Positions 1 through 8,711 of a DNA stretch of 64,000 bases are shown here, one piece after another. The notes under the pieces are model-generated. The model saw only the letters and a list, made by a program, of their open reading frames with translations, was not told the DNA's origin and ran no database searches. The position numbers and the translations under genes were made by a program. The DNA is from Gracilaria vermiculophylla. Lineage: Eukaryota > Rhodophyta > Florideophyceae > Gracilariales > Gracilariaceae. The first letter of the stretch is position 1; every line of letters begins with the position of its first letter. The stretch lies in assembly GCA_019155205.2 (NCBI GenBank), contig JAHNZQ020003147.1, forward strand, positions 1,319,154-1,383,153. Direction: 5' to 3'.

Positions 1-1
1 T

Positions 2-310
2 ACGTTGAATGCGCGTGGATTGCACCCCTCTTCATTCGCTCCGAAGCACTTCACCGGCTGGGGGGTCTCGACGTTGGCCTCTTTCGTGCTGGAGAGCCTG
101 GAGTATGGCAGGACTGCGTTCTCAGCTATGCCTCATGGAACGCAGGGTGGAGGGTCGGAGTTTACGATTCGAGCTTTCAACGTGGAGTTGGAGGCCACGG
201 CTCCGCGAGTTCCCCTAGTAAGATCAAACTTCGTGGCGAGGTTTGGAAAAAAGCAAAAGACGCAGTCGATCAAAGATATGATAGGGCCTTTATCCACCAG
301 CATGTCCTAA
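2..310 (+). CDS. 3' end of an unrecognised protein-coding gene (partial, left edge)
   Basis: An open frame enters from the left edge and ends at TAA (308-310), about 102 codons. I see no in-frame ATG near its beginning, as expected for the tail of a gene that starts outside the window. The peptide is mixed and non-repetitive (a WGVSTL segment near the start, a basic GKKQKT stretch near the end) and has no motif that I recognise. A shorter overlapping frame ends at 218, so chance openness cannot be excluded. Nothing else supportable lies between 311 and the end of the convergent GSA gene at 575. I give no function. Confidence 0.35.
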   Translation, partial: TLNARGLHPSSFAPKHFTGWGVSTLASFVLESLEYGRTAFSAMPHGTQGGGSEFTIRAFNVELEATAPRVPLVRSNFVARFGKKQKTQSIKDMIGPLSTSMS

Positions 311-574
311 CGCTTAACAACCAAACGCTGATGACAAGATATGCTCCGGAAACCGGCAATTCCGAACCATGAAGTCTCTAAATATTCACACTTGTAATTC
401 TAAGATTCTCTTTGTCCTGAAGATTGGTTTGAACCTCTTGCAATACGCATGGGGTTGTGCCATTCTACACTAACATGTATCTCACTTGAGGCATCATTTA
501 TTTATTTCGTCCATGCAGATCACATCAGGATGATTCGGCGGCCATGGAGAGACTTCACGATTGCTGACCAGTCA

Positions 575-1975
575 TTAAAGACCTTTCATGGCAATTCGAG
601 CTGCGGCAAGAGTTCTGTCGATATCAGCCTCTGTGTGTTGTAAACTAGTGAAACCTGCCTCGTACTGCGAAGGAGCTAAGTAAACCCCGTTTTCCATCAT
701 GGCGCGATGGTAGCGAGCGAACTTGTCAAAGTCGCATTTCTCCTTAACATCTTCAAAACAAGTTACTGGTCCCTCACAGAAGAAGAGACCCCACATGCCG
801 TTTATGTGACCACCACACACTGCGTGCCCATTTTCTCTTCCAATATCTAATAAACCGTTGACAAGGCGAGCGGAAATTTTATCCAGGTACTCGTAGCTAC
901 CGGGTCTCTGCATTATTTCCAGGGTTTTAATGCCTGCAGTCATTGCCAGCGGATTGCCACTTAGCGTACCCGCTTGGTAGACAGGACCTGCAGGAGCAAC
1001 TAAACTCATGATATCTTTGCGACCACCGTAGGCACCGACCGGTAAACCACCGCCAATTACCTTTCCAAACGTAGAGAGATCGGGTTTGATTCCGAAGTAG
1101 CCCTGAGCACCACTGTACGAGATGCGGAAGCCAGTCATTACCTCATCAAAGCATAGCAAAGCTCCTTCTTGTTCCGTGACCTCTCTGAGACCAGTAAGGA
1201 ACTCCTTTGTCGGTGGAATAAACCCTGAGTTTCCAACGACAGGTTCTAAAATAACCCCTGCAATCTCTCCCTTGTTCTGTTCAAAGACAGCCTTGACTGA
1301 GTTTAAATCATTGAATCTCGCAACGAGTGTGGTTTCGGTGGATGCTTTTGGTACCCCTGGAGAGTCGGGCAGGCCAAGCGTCAGAACACCTGAACCAGCT
1401 TGAACGAGGTACATGTCCGCATGGCCGTGGTAACAACCCGAGAACTTGAGAATTTTCTGTCGCTCGGTAAAAGCACGCATGACACGCACAACGCTCATGC
1501 ATGCCTCTGTACCAGAGTTGACAAAACGAACCATCTCGACACTCGGGACTGCATCGATAACCATTTTTGCCAACTGATTTTCCAGAACGCTCGGGGCACC
1601 AAAGCTGGTGCCTTTCTTGAGAGCCTCTTGAAGCGCGGCATTCACCTCTTCGTTGGCGGCTCCCACGATTGCCGGTCCCCACGAACCGATGTAGTCAATA
1701 TACTCGTTTCCATCGATGTCATAAGCCTTTGAGCCTTTGACGGAATCAAAAACAACTGCATCGCCGCCGACTGACTTGAATGCACGCACCGGGGACGAGA
1801 CGCCGCCGGGCATTAGATCAGCAGCCTCTTTCAAAACCCTTTGCGATTCGGATGTCTTCAGAGACTGGCTGGCAACCATGCTAACCGAGCGCTGGGAAGA
1901 GAGATTCGAGCGGCTTGTGAGACGCCGCGTGTGCAGCGGCAACGAAGCCATGAACGCGGGAATTTCAGGAGCCAT
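575..1975 (-). CDS. GSA: glutamate-1-semialdehyde 2,1-aminomutase, plastid precursor
   Basis: This PLP enzyme converts glutamate-1-semialdehyde to 5-aminolevulinate, the last step of the C5 pathway feeding heme, chlorophyll and bilin synthesis. The frame encodes 466 aa in one exon. After about 45 Ser/Arg-rich N-terminal residues, consistent with a plastid-targeting presequence, the family core begins ([13 protein letters not shown]). Visible motifs are [31 protein letters not shown], the Schiff-base lysine in [17 protein letters not shown] (K305 from the ATG used) and [14 protein letters not shown]. The open frame extends two codons upstream with a TTG; I use the ATG at 1975, and a second ATG eight codons later is also possible. 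Length and motifs match the family, and no residue that I can check is missing. It is divergent from the small gene at 2523 across about 550 bp. Confidence 0.96.
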   Translation of the reverse strand: MAPEIPAFMASLPLHTRRLTSRSNLSSQRSVSMVASQSLKTSESQRVLKEAADLMPGGVSSPVRAFKSVGGDAVVFDSVKGSKAYDIDGNEYIDYIGSWGPAIVGAANEEVNAALQEALKKGTSFGAPSVLENQLAKMVIDAVPSVEMVRFVNSGTEACMSVVRVMRAFTERQKILKFSGCYHGHADMYLVQAGSGVLTLGLPDSPGVPKASTETTLVARFNDLNSVKAVFEQNKGEIAGVILEPVVGNSGFIPPTKEFLTGLREVTEQEGALLCFDEVMTGFRISYSGAQGYFGIKPDLSTFGKVIGGGLPVGAYGGRKDIMSLVAPAGPVYQAGTLSGNPLAMTAGIKTLEIMQRPGSYEYLDKISARLVNGLLDIGRENGHAVCGGHINGMWGLFFCEGPVTCFEDVKEKCDFDKFARYHRAMMENGVYLAPSQYEAGFTSLQHTEADIDRTLAAARIAMKGL

Positions 1976-2522
1976 TGTCAACGGTTGTCGTTGAATCGGT
2001 TAGAAGAGACGGCGAGCAACGCGAAGATGCCGGTAATTGAGCCGTAGTTCAAGGCAGCTTGTGTATCGTCCACCGCGACTGGGCAACGGTGAGGAGGACT
2101 CAGCTGCGGTTGGGTACGGGCGGGGGAATAGTCTGGAGGGTTTTGCTGACATGTTGAGATCTCTGACGATTCTGTGATCCCCACGCGGTGAGACGAGATT
2201 GGCCCGGAGGTGGTTGGATCACGGAGCGTAACTGGTTCAGGGGCATCGCGCCTCAACAATTTTTGGACCACTAAAACAATTGACTGTAGCGTGGAGCCGG
2301 CGGCGTTTGTTGGGGATTCGGTGCGGCGTTAACCACTCGCCAAGTCCGGCAAGAGCAACAGCGATCACGCATCGGATGCTCCAACTGGGCAGCCGAACAC
2401 ACAGCAAGCGGCGCCCTAACCCCCATTCCGAGCGTCGCGCAACCCAGTGACTCGTAGTGTGCACTTCCGCATCCTGAACAGACGTTGCGCGCTGCACCCA
2501 GATCCGGGTCTGCTTCTCAAAG
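1976..2522. other. divergent intergenic region, GSA / 70-aa membrane protein
   Basis: This 547-bp region separates two head-to-head genes and must hold both promoters. Small open frames occur on the minus strand but resemble no protein. I see no convincing TATA box or RNA gene. Confidence 0.4.
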
Positions 2523-2735
2523 ATGGCCTCATCCACTCCCGCCTCATTCGTTCCTGATGATGACAAAGATCAAAACACCGCCAACATAAAGGAGCTCATC
2601 GCCACCGGTGCTCAAGATTTCAAACTTGTTTTTCTTTACCCACTTTGCACAGGAATAATGACCGGTGTTGGTTTCATCCTTGGAAAGCGGCTTGGCGAGA
2701 GGTACTTCTACGGCGGAGTGGGAAAATCTCCGTAA
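2523..2735 (+). CDS. 70-aa single-pass membrane protein, unknown
   Basis: A short complete frame (ATG at 2523, TAA) sits divergently from GSA. The first 30 residues are polar and acidic (DDDKDQN). One hydrophobic segment at about residues 33-54 contains a glycine pattern (TGIMTGVGFILG), followed by a basic and aromatic tail (KRLGERYFYGG). Its size and single anchor with glycine packing recall small organelle-membrane subunits, and the glycine segment weakly resembles FUN14-type helices, but I cannot assign a family. There is no signal peptide. A coding call is supported by the clean start and the sensible membrane topology; it is weakened by the short length. Nothing indicates expression or targeting. 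Confidence 0.55.
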   Translation: MASSTPASFVPDDDKDQNTANIKELIATGAQDFKLVFLYPLCTGIMTGVGFILGKRLGERYFYGGVGKSP

Positions 2736-2919
2736 CTGCATCATCACAAACCATGTCGTGGAAGACCTTGAGCAGTTAATCGATCCGATGTACAAAATTA
2801 CTATGCGAAATTGAACTTTATTCAACAGGGGCCGATAGCCATCTAAATTGATTGCGATTCATGTGTTCTTGCCAGCGCAAGCAATGTCCAAGACTTTTGA
2901 GCGTTGCTATGAAACCCCG

Positions 2920-4782
2920 TCACTTCCGTTCGGTCTCGGTCGTTGGGTAAACAAGCGAGTGAGCAGGTGCGACAATTAGCGTGAAGATACATATTCCGGT
3001 AAACAATCCAATGAACTCAAACACATCGACTACAAATTCTGGCCAAGTCATTGTTGGAGTCGTGATAATCGTTTCCGTCTCAAATGTATCAAAGTCGAAG
3101 TGAACATTGTATAGATCAACTGCACTTTGAGCGAGTTCGTGTGAAGCTGACATGCTTTGTCTGATCTCATACTCAGTTTTGCCCTGATTCAATACTTTTT
3201 TAAATATGTATCTAGTGTTTTGAGTCGCTTCAAATGCAGAAACCTTCGTATGAGGCGATACTATTGGCGTGCCATCGACACCGTCTGCTTCTTCTGCATA
3301 GAGTTCCAGACTGTCGAAAGTGAAAAAATCCTTTTCCAGGGTTAGACGACTTGGACCCGCAATTTTAGGATCACTCGCACTCCACGAGTAAGCTGAATAG
3401 TACGGTCCGGATCCTGTCTTTACCCACCGTTCTTGCGCGTTGCGATCAAACTGATAAGAAATATCCGCTTTATCCCTGGATGGATAGAAGAAACCAGAGA
3501 AAAAGTAAACATTGCAACAAAAATCAAAGAACGTTTGGCTGTCGTCACGGAACCAGTCCACTCCAATAGTCTTTTCAAAGTCTTCACCCTTGAAGTCCAG
3601 GATGCCTTGACCTTCTAGTTGTTCAGCGTACTTTTGAATCTCGTCTACAAAAAGAGACACTACCATGATATTCCGCCTATGATAACCTGTCTGACAGGCT
3701 GCCAAAAGTTTTGTTCTATAAAATATTATATTCACCGCTGAGTGTAAGATGGTGCCCTTTTCGGTTTTGGGAGGATAAAGCAGAAGTCTTGATTTGTAAC
3801 CCAACCTTATGCAATGAAAACAGGTTTTCGTATTCGCTTGGTTTTGAATACTGAAATCAGATTTGGATCGCAAAGCAGTTGTTTCTCGTACGACATCAAA
3901 ACCTCCATTTCCGTCGCATGCAGAGACATCTCGAGCTACAAAAACGTCTTCCGACTGCAACTTCGTAGAGTTGCTCAAAACATCGGGATATGTAAAATCT
4001 GAGATAACCGAAGAGGTAGATTGGTTGTATCGAATGAATCTTTGAATTCCAAAAATAGGTAGCCCAGGAAACATTGATGTGGGATAGTGTGAGTAGCTTG
4101 GAATATTGGGGGCAAAATTGCATATCGTTAAGGCCGGAAGCTCTTGAGCTTGCTTTTGCGAGCGTTCAACGTGGATTGCAACGTGCCTCTGAGCATACCA
4201 AAAGTCGGCGGAAAGAAACCCCAAAGTGATCATCATTCCAAAGACAGCAAAAACCCAAGCAGTCGTTGTGAGACAAAAGAAACTCTGGTCAACAGTATCA
4301 GCGGATTCAAGATTACCATGCTTTGCAGTGATTTTCCCGTTGCTCATCAAAATATTCAGCAGCGTTCCTCCTTTGCTTGATAACGTTTGAGATTCTTCAA
4401 AAATGCGTGATGAAGTGGCTTTTGGAAATCCATCCCCATACGCGGAGTCGAACGACAGCATCAGAGGATCCTGAACTTGCAGATCGTTTTCAATCTCTGT
4501 TGCCCACGAATCGAAATCAACTCCATAATCTCCTCCTTCTGCAGTAGCATTTGATAGCAAATGACTAAGACGCATTCGATTGTCAGCAAGGAACTCATCC
4601 AACAAGGCAACATCTTCTCCACTTTCCACTTTTTCCTGACGAGTCGCCCCCAATTTTGCGAGACCATTTACGACTCTCTTAAAGGATTGTAGTTCTAAGT
4701 TGCTATCATTGTATTTCTTTTCGGCCACAAGCAGATTTCTTGATACATTTCTCACCACTTCTTCTTTCTCATGCTTGTCCAT
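2920..4782 (-). CDS. DEG/ENaC/ASIC-like two-TM channel candidate (copy A)
   Basis: This 620-aa single-exon protein has a long cytosolic N-terminus (1-165), a first transmembrane helix (about 168-193), a large Cys-containing loop and a second helix (about 583-604) near the C-terminus. Just after TM1 is ELPALTICN (214-222), close to the FPAVTICN signature of DEG/ENaC/ASIC channels. Near TM2 the string DVFEFIGLFTGICIFTLI resembles the family's pre-filter region (D..G..GLF.G.S..TL), although the canonical G-x-S filter reads G-I-C. It shares with the divergent neighbour at 5285 the blocks CFHC (321-324), FCCNVYFFSGFFYPS (421-435) and GSGPYY (457-462), and an identical C-x2-C-x38-C spacing. Known members are trimeric cation channels; function here is inferred from architecture only. 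Confidence 0.6.
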   Translation of the reverse strand: MDKHEKEEVVRNVSRNLLVAEKKYNDSNLELQSFKRVVNGLAKLGATRQEKVESGEDVALLDEFLADNRMRLSHLLSNATAEGGDYGVDFDSWATEIENDLQVQDPLMLSFDSAYGDGFPKATSSRIFEESQTLSSKGGTLLNILMSNGKITAKHGNLESADTVDQSFFCLTTTAWVFAVFGMMITLGFLSADFWYAQRHVAIHVERSQKQAQELPALTICNFAPNIPSYSHYPTSMFPGLPIFGIQRFIRYNQSTSSVISDFTYPDVLSNSTKLQSEDVFVARDVSACDGNGGFDVVRETTALRSKSDFSIQNQANTKTCFHCIRLGYKSRLLLYPPKTEKGTILHSAVNIIFYRTKLLAACQTGYHRRNIMVVSLFVDEIQKYAEQLEGQGILDFKGEDFEKTIGVDWFRDDSQTFFDFCCNVYFFSGFFYPSRDKADISYQFDRNAQERWVKTGSGPYYSAYSWSASDPKIAGPSRLTLEKDFFTFDSLELYAEEADGVDGTPIVSPHTKVSAFEATQNTRYIFKKVLNQGKTEYEIRQSMSASHELAQSAVDLYNVHFDFDTFETETIITTPTMTWPEFVVDVFEFIGLFTGICIFTLIVAPAHSLVYPTTETERK

Positions 4783-5284
4783 ATTCTTGGACTGGTTTCT
4801 TAGGGAATTCTAGTTTCGTGAAAATGATACCTATCTCAATATCATCAGCTTTTAGCTGTTCAAAAAAGGATTCTAATACTATGTCCGAAAGTGGCTGAGG
4901 TACGAAAGAAATATTCTGTTCAAGGCGGAGAATTTCTGGGTGAGGTGAAATGAAATTGCTGTGAAGTTACATGAAACGATTTGCCGAGAATAACCGACAG
5001 CGACGTGCCATGAAATGCTCTTTTTTTGGCTTCTCAAGACGCTATTGAAAACAAGATATTCATTAACGTTTTCGGTGCAGCTCTTGTGGAGTGTACTGGA
5101 TTTCATCTTTAGGCCAAGATGGATACTCATATCCCTCGGCTGATATTCCAAAAAATCACTGCTCATTCCGTATTCCTGTTCTTCGAACCAAGTGACATAC
5201 AGTCTTTGATTCATTTTCTTCAACACATCAAAACTTATTTTCACGTCTCTTGAAAGCGAAGGCAAGTTTGTATTCCACCCGAAA
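4783..5284. promoter_or_regulatory. shared divergent promoter region of the channel-like pair
   Basis: These 502 bp lie between the two start codons of head-to-head paralogues and must contain both promoters and 5' leaders. The region is AT-rich, unlike the GC-rich DNA beyond copy B. A 128-codon minus-strand open frame occurs here (4879-5265) but has no membrane segment or family resemblance. I cannot point to specific elements. Confidence 0.4.
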
Positions 5285-7210
5285 ATGAACGTCGTTAGAA
5301 AGAGACGTGTTTCTCACCCAAACCAACAAGAGAACGATGATTGGTCCGAGAGCAAGCTAGCGACTGAATTCAGAGAACTGGCCATTGATGATGTACATGG
5401 AATGTATTTTGCTGTCGAGAAATCTACCGAGGAGCTTGATGCTCAAATGGAAGCGGCCCGGCAAACAGCGGAACGGATCGCAAATGATCCCGACGACTTT
5501 TATCCGACTGACCTTCTTCCAGCCAGTTGTGCCGTTGATCAGGTGAGCCATATGTTCACGGCTGCTGAAGTAAATGAGGCACTGCACAGAGAGGATACCG
5601 AATTCAAGGGGCGTTCATCTCTTGTACGCAGGGCTTCGTCGTTCCGAGCAAAGGACGGTCCCACTTCTGCGGGGGTAAGGAGGAGCGCCAGTGGAACATT
5701 GTCCGGCGGACCGAGCCAGGGTGAGAATGGACGATCAAAGTTGTCACTAGGCATTTTTGGATCCGGTTCATCTATTTTTAAGTGGAGTCTTTCAAATTAC
5801 TTGCAATCCGTGGCCAGTACGAGGGAGAAGAGAATCGTCGCCGTATCTGCATGGTTGCTGGCTCTGACTGGTCTCATCATTTCGTTGGTTTTCGTGACGA
5901 AGGACTTCTTGGCAAGCAGGGGCGAATTGGCAAGCACGATTGGTTTCGAGAAGACGGATGTTGTTGAGCTGCCGACTCTGCACTTGTGCACGACCGGCAC
6001 AGAACTGCCGCCGTTTTCCTACCTTCCAAACGGACGGTACCAAGGGCAGCCATTGGTTTGGCTCGATTACATTTGGAGCACGAGTTCGAACGCAAGCTTT
6101 GCATACCCTGAAACAAAACTGTTACCGCAGGTAAGAGTGGAATCTTTCACGGCTGCTGGGGGCCAATGCATCGCTTTGAACCAAATGGACCCAGCGCATT
6201 TTGAATCGGAAAACACAAACCTGCCGTCGTGCTTCCATTGCTTCACGATAGAGAGGGATGCTTTGTTTCGGCTGGAGGAGAGAAGTGGCGCAGACTCCAA
6301 AGCGCCTGCGCACAAGTTCGTTGTGCGCGTGTCCCAGAATGGGCTGGTGTCGAGATGTCGGCAGACGTCGTTCGGCCTGCCGATGTACCTGATAGAGTTC
6401 TTTCGCAGAGAGATGGTGCACTACAGTTTGGACTTGAAGCTGCTCGAAATCTTGGACTATGGAGGGTACGACCCGCAGGATGAGACACACAAGTACATTT
6501 TGTGGCCTGCGTACCGGAGAGGGTTTCGAAACAAGACGACGGACGCGAGAATGGTGGACCAAGCGGACATGTTTTGCAACGTGTACATGTTCTCGGGTTT
6601 CTTTTACCCTTCGACATCTACTGGGGTGCGGTATAGATTCAACAGCGAAAGCTTTACGTGGGAGAGAAGTGGTGGCGGACCGTACTACCCCAAGGACTTT
6701 GGTTCAATCTCAGGAAAGCGGTCGGCGCTAAGTATGCTGAGCCACAGCGCAAGAATCGGAGAGGAATTGCTTGAGGCACAGGCGTTGTATCCAGGACAGC
6801 ACCTGTTCGTGACGACAAACTATTCGGACGACGGTACGAATGAATTGCTGGGGGTGGTGCCAGCGGCGAAGGTGGCGTTCCTGCATCTGGAACGCAATCT
6901 GATCCTCGGAAAGAACGAATCGTTCCAGTCGCACGCCGTGTTGGAGGACATGCGCAGCGGGGACGTGAGGGCGCAGGCGGACATGTACGTGATTGAGGTG
7001 AGCATGAGGAGCTTTCTGACCAAGGTGGTGGGGAAGCAGGCGTCGGTGTCGTGGTCGGCGTTCATTGCGGACTTTTTTGGTTTGACGTCGCTGTTCCTGG
7101 ACGTGTCGGTGTACACGCTGATCATATCTCCGCTGATTGTGCGGGCGCGCAAGCAAAAGCTGCGGATGAGAAAGAGGCAACGGCGCGCAAACGAAGGCAA
7201 CGCGGCGTGA
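5285..7210 (+). CDS. DEG/ENaC/ASIC-like two-TM channel candidate (copy B)
   Basis: This 641-aa single-exon paralogue of the 2920-4782 gene is transcribed the other way. It has a 180-residue N-terminal region with a Ser/Arg-rich stretch (about 110-150, candidate phosphorylation sites), TM1 at about 183-207, then ELPTLHLC (228-235) at the place of the DEG/ENaC post-TM1 signature. The loop carries CFHC (316-319), C358, FCNVYMFSGFFYPS (430-443) and GGGPYY (463-468). TM2 lies at about 592-617 in a segment reading WSAFIADFFGLTSLFLDVS, followed by a strongly basic tail. The filter-like position reads L-D-V-S rather than G-x-S. Codon use becomes more GC-rich toward the 3' end, grading into the GC-rich block that follows. 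The role is probably in the plasma membrane or an endomembrane; ion selectivity cannot be read from sequence. Confidence 0.6.
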   Translation: MNVVRKRRVSHPNQQENDDWSESKLATEFRELAIDDVHGMYFAVEKSTEELDAQMEAARQTAERIANDPDDFYPTDLLPASCAVDQVSHMFTAAEVNEALHREDTEFKGRSSLVRRASSFRAKDGPTSAGVRRSASGTLSGGPSQGENGRSKLSLGIFGSGSSIFKWSLSNYLQSVASTREKRIVAVSAWLLALTGLIISLVFVTKDFLASRGELASTIGFEKTDVVELPTLHLCTTGTELPPFSYLPNGRYQGQPLVWLDYIWSTSSNASFAYPETKLLPQVRVESFTAAGGQCIALNQMDPAHFESENTNLPSCFHCFTIERDALFRLEERSGADSKAPAHKFVVRVSQNGLVSRCRQTSFGLPMYLIEFFRREMVHYSLDLKLLEILDYGGYDPQDETHKYILWPAYRRGFRNKTTDARMVDQADMFCNVYMFSGFFYPSTSTGVRYRFNSESFTWERSGGGPYYPKDFGSISGKRSALSMLSHSARIGEELLEAQALYPGQHLFVTTNYSDDGTNELLGVVPAAKVAFLHLERNLILGKNESFQSHAVLEDMRSGDVRAQADMYVIEVSMRSFLTKVVGKQASVSWSAFIADFFGLTSLFLDVSVYTLIISPLIVRARKQKLRMRKRQRRANEGNAA

Positions 7211-7790
7211 TGCGAGCGCGGCGGGGCGCCGGCGCTCGGCAGCCGGCCGACGGCGGCGGCGAGTGGCGGTCCGCGGGCCGCGGGCCTGCACAGTGGGTAA
7301 AGCGCGAGAGGGAGCACGGGCGCGGGCGCGCGAGCGCGGCACGGCAGGGCGACGCGCGCGCGCGGCGGCGTGGCGGCGCGGCGGGGGAGCGTGGGCGGCG
7401 ACGCGGCGCGGCGCGGGGCGGCGCGGCGCGGCGCGGCGCGGCGCGCACGTTGCGGCGCGCGGGCGGCGGCGGGCGGCGGCACGCACGCGCGCGCAGCGCT
7501 GCGCAGTTTGGAACAGCGACACAGGGGGCGGCGCGAGCGCGCGCGCGCTCGCGCGAGCGCGCGCACATGCGGCGCGGCGGAGCGTGCGCCGCGCGCGCGC
7601 GCCGCGCGCACTCGCGATCACATGGGCGGTGCTCGCGCGGGGGTGGTGGGCGATGGCACGCGCGAGCGCGCGCGCTGCCGCCGCGTGCCGTCGTGCAGCG
7701 CGGCGCGGGCGGCGCGAGGCGCAGGCGGCGGCGCGAAGCGCAAGCAGGCCGGTGGAGCGCAAGCTGCGGCGGTGGAACGAAAGCGGCCGC

Positions 7791-8093
7791 GACGAAGCGC
7801 AGGCGGCACCGACGAAGCGAAAGAGGCAGTGACGAAGCGCTGGCGACGAAACGAAAGCGGCCGCGACGAAGCGCAGGCGGCACCGACGAAGCGAAAGAGG
7901 CAGTGACGAAGCGCAGGCGACGAAACGAAAGCGGCCGCGACGAAGCGCAAGCGGCACCGACGAATCGAAAGCGGCGGTGACGAAGCGTAAGCGGCAGCCG
8001 AGCGCAAGCGGCAGCCGAGCGCAAGCGGCAGCCGAGCGCAAAGCGGCAGCCGAGCGCAAAGCGGCAGCCAAGCGCAAGCGGCAGCCAAGCGCA
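7791..8093. repeat. minisatellite with 74-bp higher-order unit, then 17-18-bp units
   Basis: Units of about 20 bp beginning GACGAAGCG are organised in a 20+20+14+20 pattern. The first 74-bp block (7791-7864) and the second (7865-7938) are almost identical. Two further 20-bp units and a 21-bp unit follow (7939-7999). The array then changes to 17-18-bp units GAGCGCAAGCGGCAGCC, five copies from 8000 to 8086, with AAGCG variants at the end. The array is purine-biased on the plus strand. Confidence 0.9.
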
Positions 8094-8569
8094 GGCACGC
8101 GCGCGCCCTGCGGATATCGCACCCGCCGCCGCCGCCACCCGCCGCGCGGCCTGCCGCGCGGCCGGCGGGGCGAGCAGCCGTCAACGGAGCGCGCGCTGCG
8201 CGCACAGCCGGGGCAGCAGGCGGCGTGTGCACCGAGCGGCGGCGTCCGGCGCGCGCCACGTGCGCGTAACACGTGGCACGGCGCGTGCGGCACGTGCGCA
8301 CACCGCGCCGCCGCGCGCGCGCGCGCCCGAGATCAACGCGCTGCGCCCGTGGCTCGCCGAAAATGTTTTTTGCGCGCCACTGGCTCCGCCAGCGCGGCAG
8401 CGCCCGGCGCGCTGCCCGCCCGTCGCGCCCCCGCCCCACCGCACAACTGCCCCAACCGACGCGCACCTGCTGCTCCTTTCCGCCGCCCACCCCCCGCCCC
8501 CCCAGCACCCCGCGCGCGCCGCCCGCTCGCGCGCCTGCCGTGCCCCTACAAATTCCCTCGTCTGCGCGT

Positions 8570-8711
8570 CGCGCGGCCCCCCCTCCCCTCCGCTCTGTCT
8601 CCGCTCCCCTCCGTCCCTCCCGCAACCGCTCTCTCTTGCTCGCTCCACCGTTTCCTTCCGTCCTCCGCTTCGCCCTCCTCTCTCGCTTCGCCGCCTCTAT
8701 TCCGCCTCAAC
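8570..8711 (+). promoter_or_regulatory. pyrimidine-rich 5' leader of asparagine synthetase
   Basis: About 140 nt immediately upstream of the asparagine synthetase ATG are almost pure C and T on the coding strand (TCCGCTCCCCTCCGTCCCTC-like text). This is likely leader or core-promoter sequence; whether it has a TOP-like or other regulatory role is only inference. Confidence 0.4.

Larger units (their letters stand above)
7211..8711. other. GC-rich low-complexity intergenic block
   Basis: This stretch is overwhelmingly G+C with runs of GCGC, GGCGCGGC and CGCGCG, a minisatellite (7791-8093) and a pyrimidine-rich leader before asparagine synthetase. Long open frames exist on both strands here only because stop codons are scarce; their translations are Arg/Ala/Pro low complexity. 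I see no real gene. Confidence 0.75.

Noticed and set aside
4879..5265. 128-codon minus-strand ORF between the channel paralogues
   Set aside because: No membrane segment, no resemblance to either paralogue and no recognisable motif; it occupies the required divergent promoter.
7791..8093. CRISPR-like array
   Set aside because: Units are contiguous degenerate tandem repeats without unique spacers, in a eukaryotic intergenic region.
6728..8648. Very long open frames on both strands (up to about 520 codons) in the GC-rich block
   Set aside because: Translations are Arg/Ala/Pro low complexity, mirror each other across strands and overlap the end of a real gene; openness results from the shortage of AT-rich stop codons.
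7977..8711. N-terminal extension of asparagine synthetase by 245 codons
   Set aside because: Class-II asparagine synthetases need Cys2 as the mature N-terminal nucleophile, which fixes the start at 8712.
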